This document shows positions 63,401 to 64,000 of a stretch of 64,000 nucleotides of DNA, piece after piece (the first letter of the stretch is position 1; every line of letters starts with the position of its first letter). The notes under the pieces were generated by a model. It saw only the letters and a program-made list of their open reading frames with translations, made no database searches and was not told where the DNA came from. The stretch spans positions 642,967-706,966 of the forward strand of contig CAUYUJ010020148.1 of NCBI GenBank assembly GCA_963575745.1, read 5' to 3'. The position numbers and the translations under genes are program-made. The DNA is from Prorocentrum cordatum. Its lineage: Eukaryota; Sar; Dinophyceae; Prorocentrales; Prorocentraceae.

Positions 63401-63486
63401 AAAGGTACCAATAATGTGACCCCCAGAGCTTTAAAGGAAGGACCCCACCCCGTCATCTCCTGGGGGAGGAACAGCGCTCGCAGCGG

Positions 63487-63519
<33 letters not shown>

Positions 63520-63599
63520 GACCTACCTACCTACCTACCTACCTACCTACCGACCTACCTACCTACCTACCTACCTACCTACCTACCTACCTACCTACA

Positions 63600-63633
<34 letters not shown>

Positions 63634-63667
63634 CATAACTATATATATGTGTGTACATACATATATG

Positions 63668-63712
<45 letters not shown>

Positions 63713-63715
63713 ATT
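63487..63715. repeat. Compound (TA)n (ACCT)n (ACAT)n (ATGT)n microsatellite
   Basis: (TA)n at 63489-63517, CTAC/ACCT units at 63520-63597, ACAT at 63597-63630, then TATG/TATA to 63711. The surrounding 63400-63486 and 63716-63940 show no gene. Confidence 0.95.
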
Positions 63716-63944
63716 GCTCCCCCTCGGCTGCGGCGGCTATGGAGATGCGGCGCTTCAGTTTTTGCTGCTAACTACTTGCGAGATGTTGGAAAACGTGGTT
63801 CCGGCGATCTTGGGCCGCTCACGCATTTTTTGGTATTGGCCAAAACGTGTTTGGGGTAAAACAAACAATTTGATGGCCTTCGGCCTATCCCGCCACCGTG
63901 ACTGGGTTGCGGGTCAGAATACTCAGTGATGCTTCTTGAGATCT

Positions 63945-64000
63945 CATGGGGGCGCTCTCGGGGTCCTCTTGGGAGCAGTTTTGGAGTTTCTTGGGGGCCT
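63945..64000. repeat. GGCCTCTTGGGG-type satellite, cut by the window edge
   Basis: GGGGTCCTCTTGGGAGCAG and TTCTTGGGGGCC continue to the last base, the same family as 22940-26045. Confidence 0.7.

Noticed and set aside
1-64000. tRNA, rRNA, snRNA or spliced-leader RNA genes
   Set aside because: I looked for conserved rRNA blocks, tRNA arms and the complete leader sequence and saw none.

Overview
This window looks like nuclear DNA of a dinoflagellate. The evidence is very GC-rich DNA, long (GAC)n/(GTC)n and (GAT)n microsatellites, many unrelated satellites, decayed non-LTR retrotransposons, and one gene split into small exons by kilobase-scale introns. Those introns almost all begin with GC (one with GA, one with GT) and end AG|G. 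A truncated spliced-leader-like motif at the 5' edge of one retrotransposon points the same way. I cannot name the species. Most long open frames here are by-products of GC-rich tandem repeats and open several frames at once; I do not treat them as genes.

The main result is a plus-strand gene related to the HEAT-repeat part of ULK4/RUNKEL (the Fused/ULK4 pseudokinase family). Nine short exons were found by reading conserved stretches and splice sites together: 17981-18190, 20415-20568, 29117-29161, 31157-31264, 31833-32014, 39373-39445, 45051-45188, 51231-51315 and 63093-63239. They carry about 380 codons in 45 kb, lie in the family's order and are phase-compatible at every junction. The kinase-like N-terminus would lie left of the window and the C-terminus to the right. 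The family comparison is from memory and needs a search.

Layout. 1-12.6 kb: a decayed unknown coding element at the left edge, a 190-bp hairpin tandem repeat in two clusters, GAC/GTC blocks carrying a GGGGTAGAGAGGGG inverted repeat, a second decayed element (7.65-9.38 kb), an 82-bp tandem repeat and a TAGCCC minisatellite. 12.6-17.7 kb: a 2.1-kb higher-order duplication of a 100-bp satellite whose monomers are nearly whole hairpins. From 17.98 kb to 63.24 kb everything lies inside the ULK4-like gene. Its introns hold two non-LTR retrotransposons in the same orientation (39.64-41.81 kb and 56.37-60.89 kb), several TIR/foldback elements, dispersed repeat families, a 3-kb GCC-hexamer minisatellite region and a 2.3-kb TTTTCTCG-type array. 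The right end is GTC and (TA)n/(ACCT)n microsatellite.

No rRNA, tRNA, CRISPR array, classical promoter or terminator was recognised. The proposed undescribed system is structural: introns flanked by AGG or by longer direct repeats and packed with self-complementary repeats, together with a LINE that seems to carry repeated relics of a trans-spliced leader.
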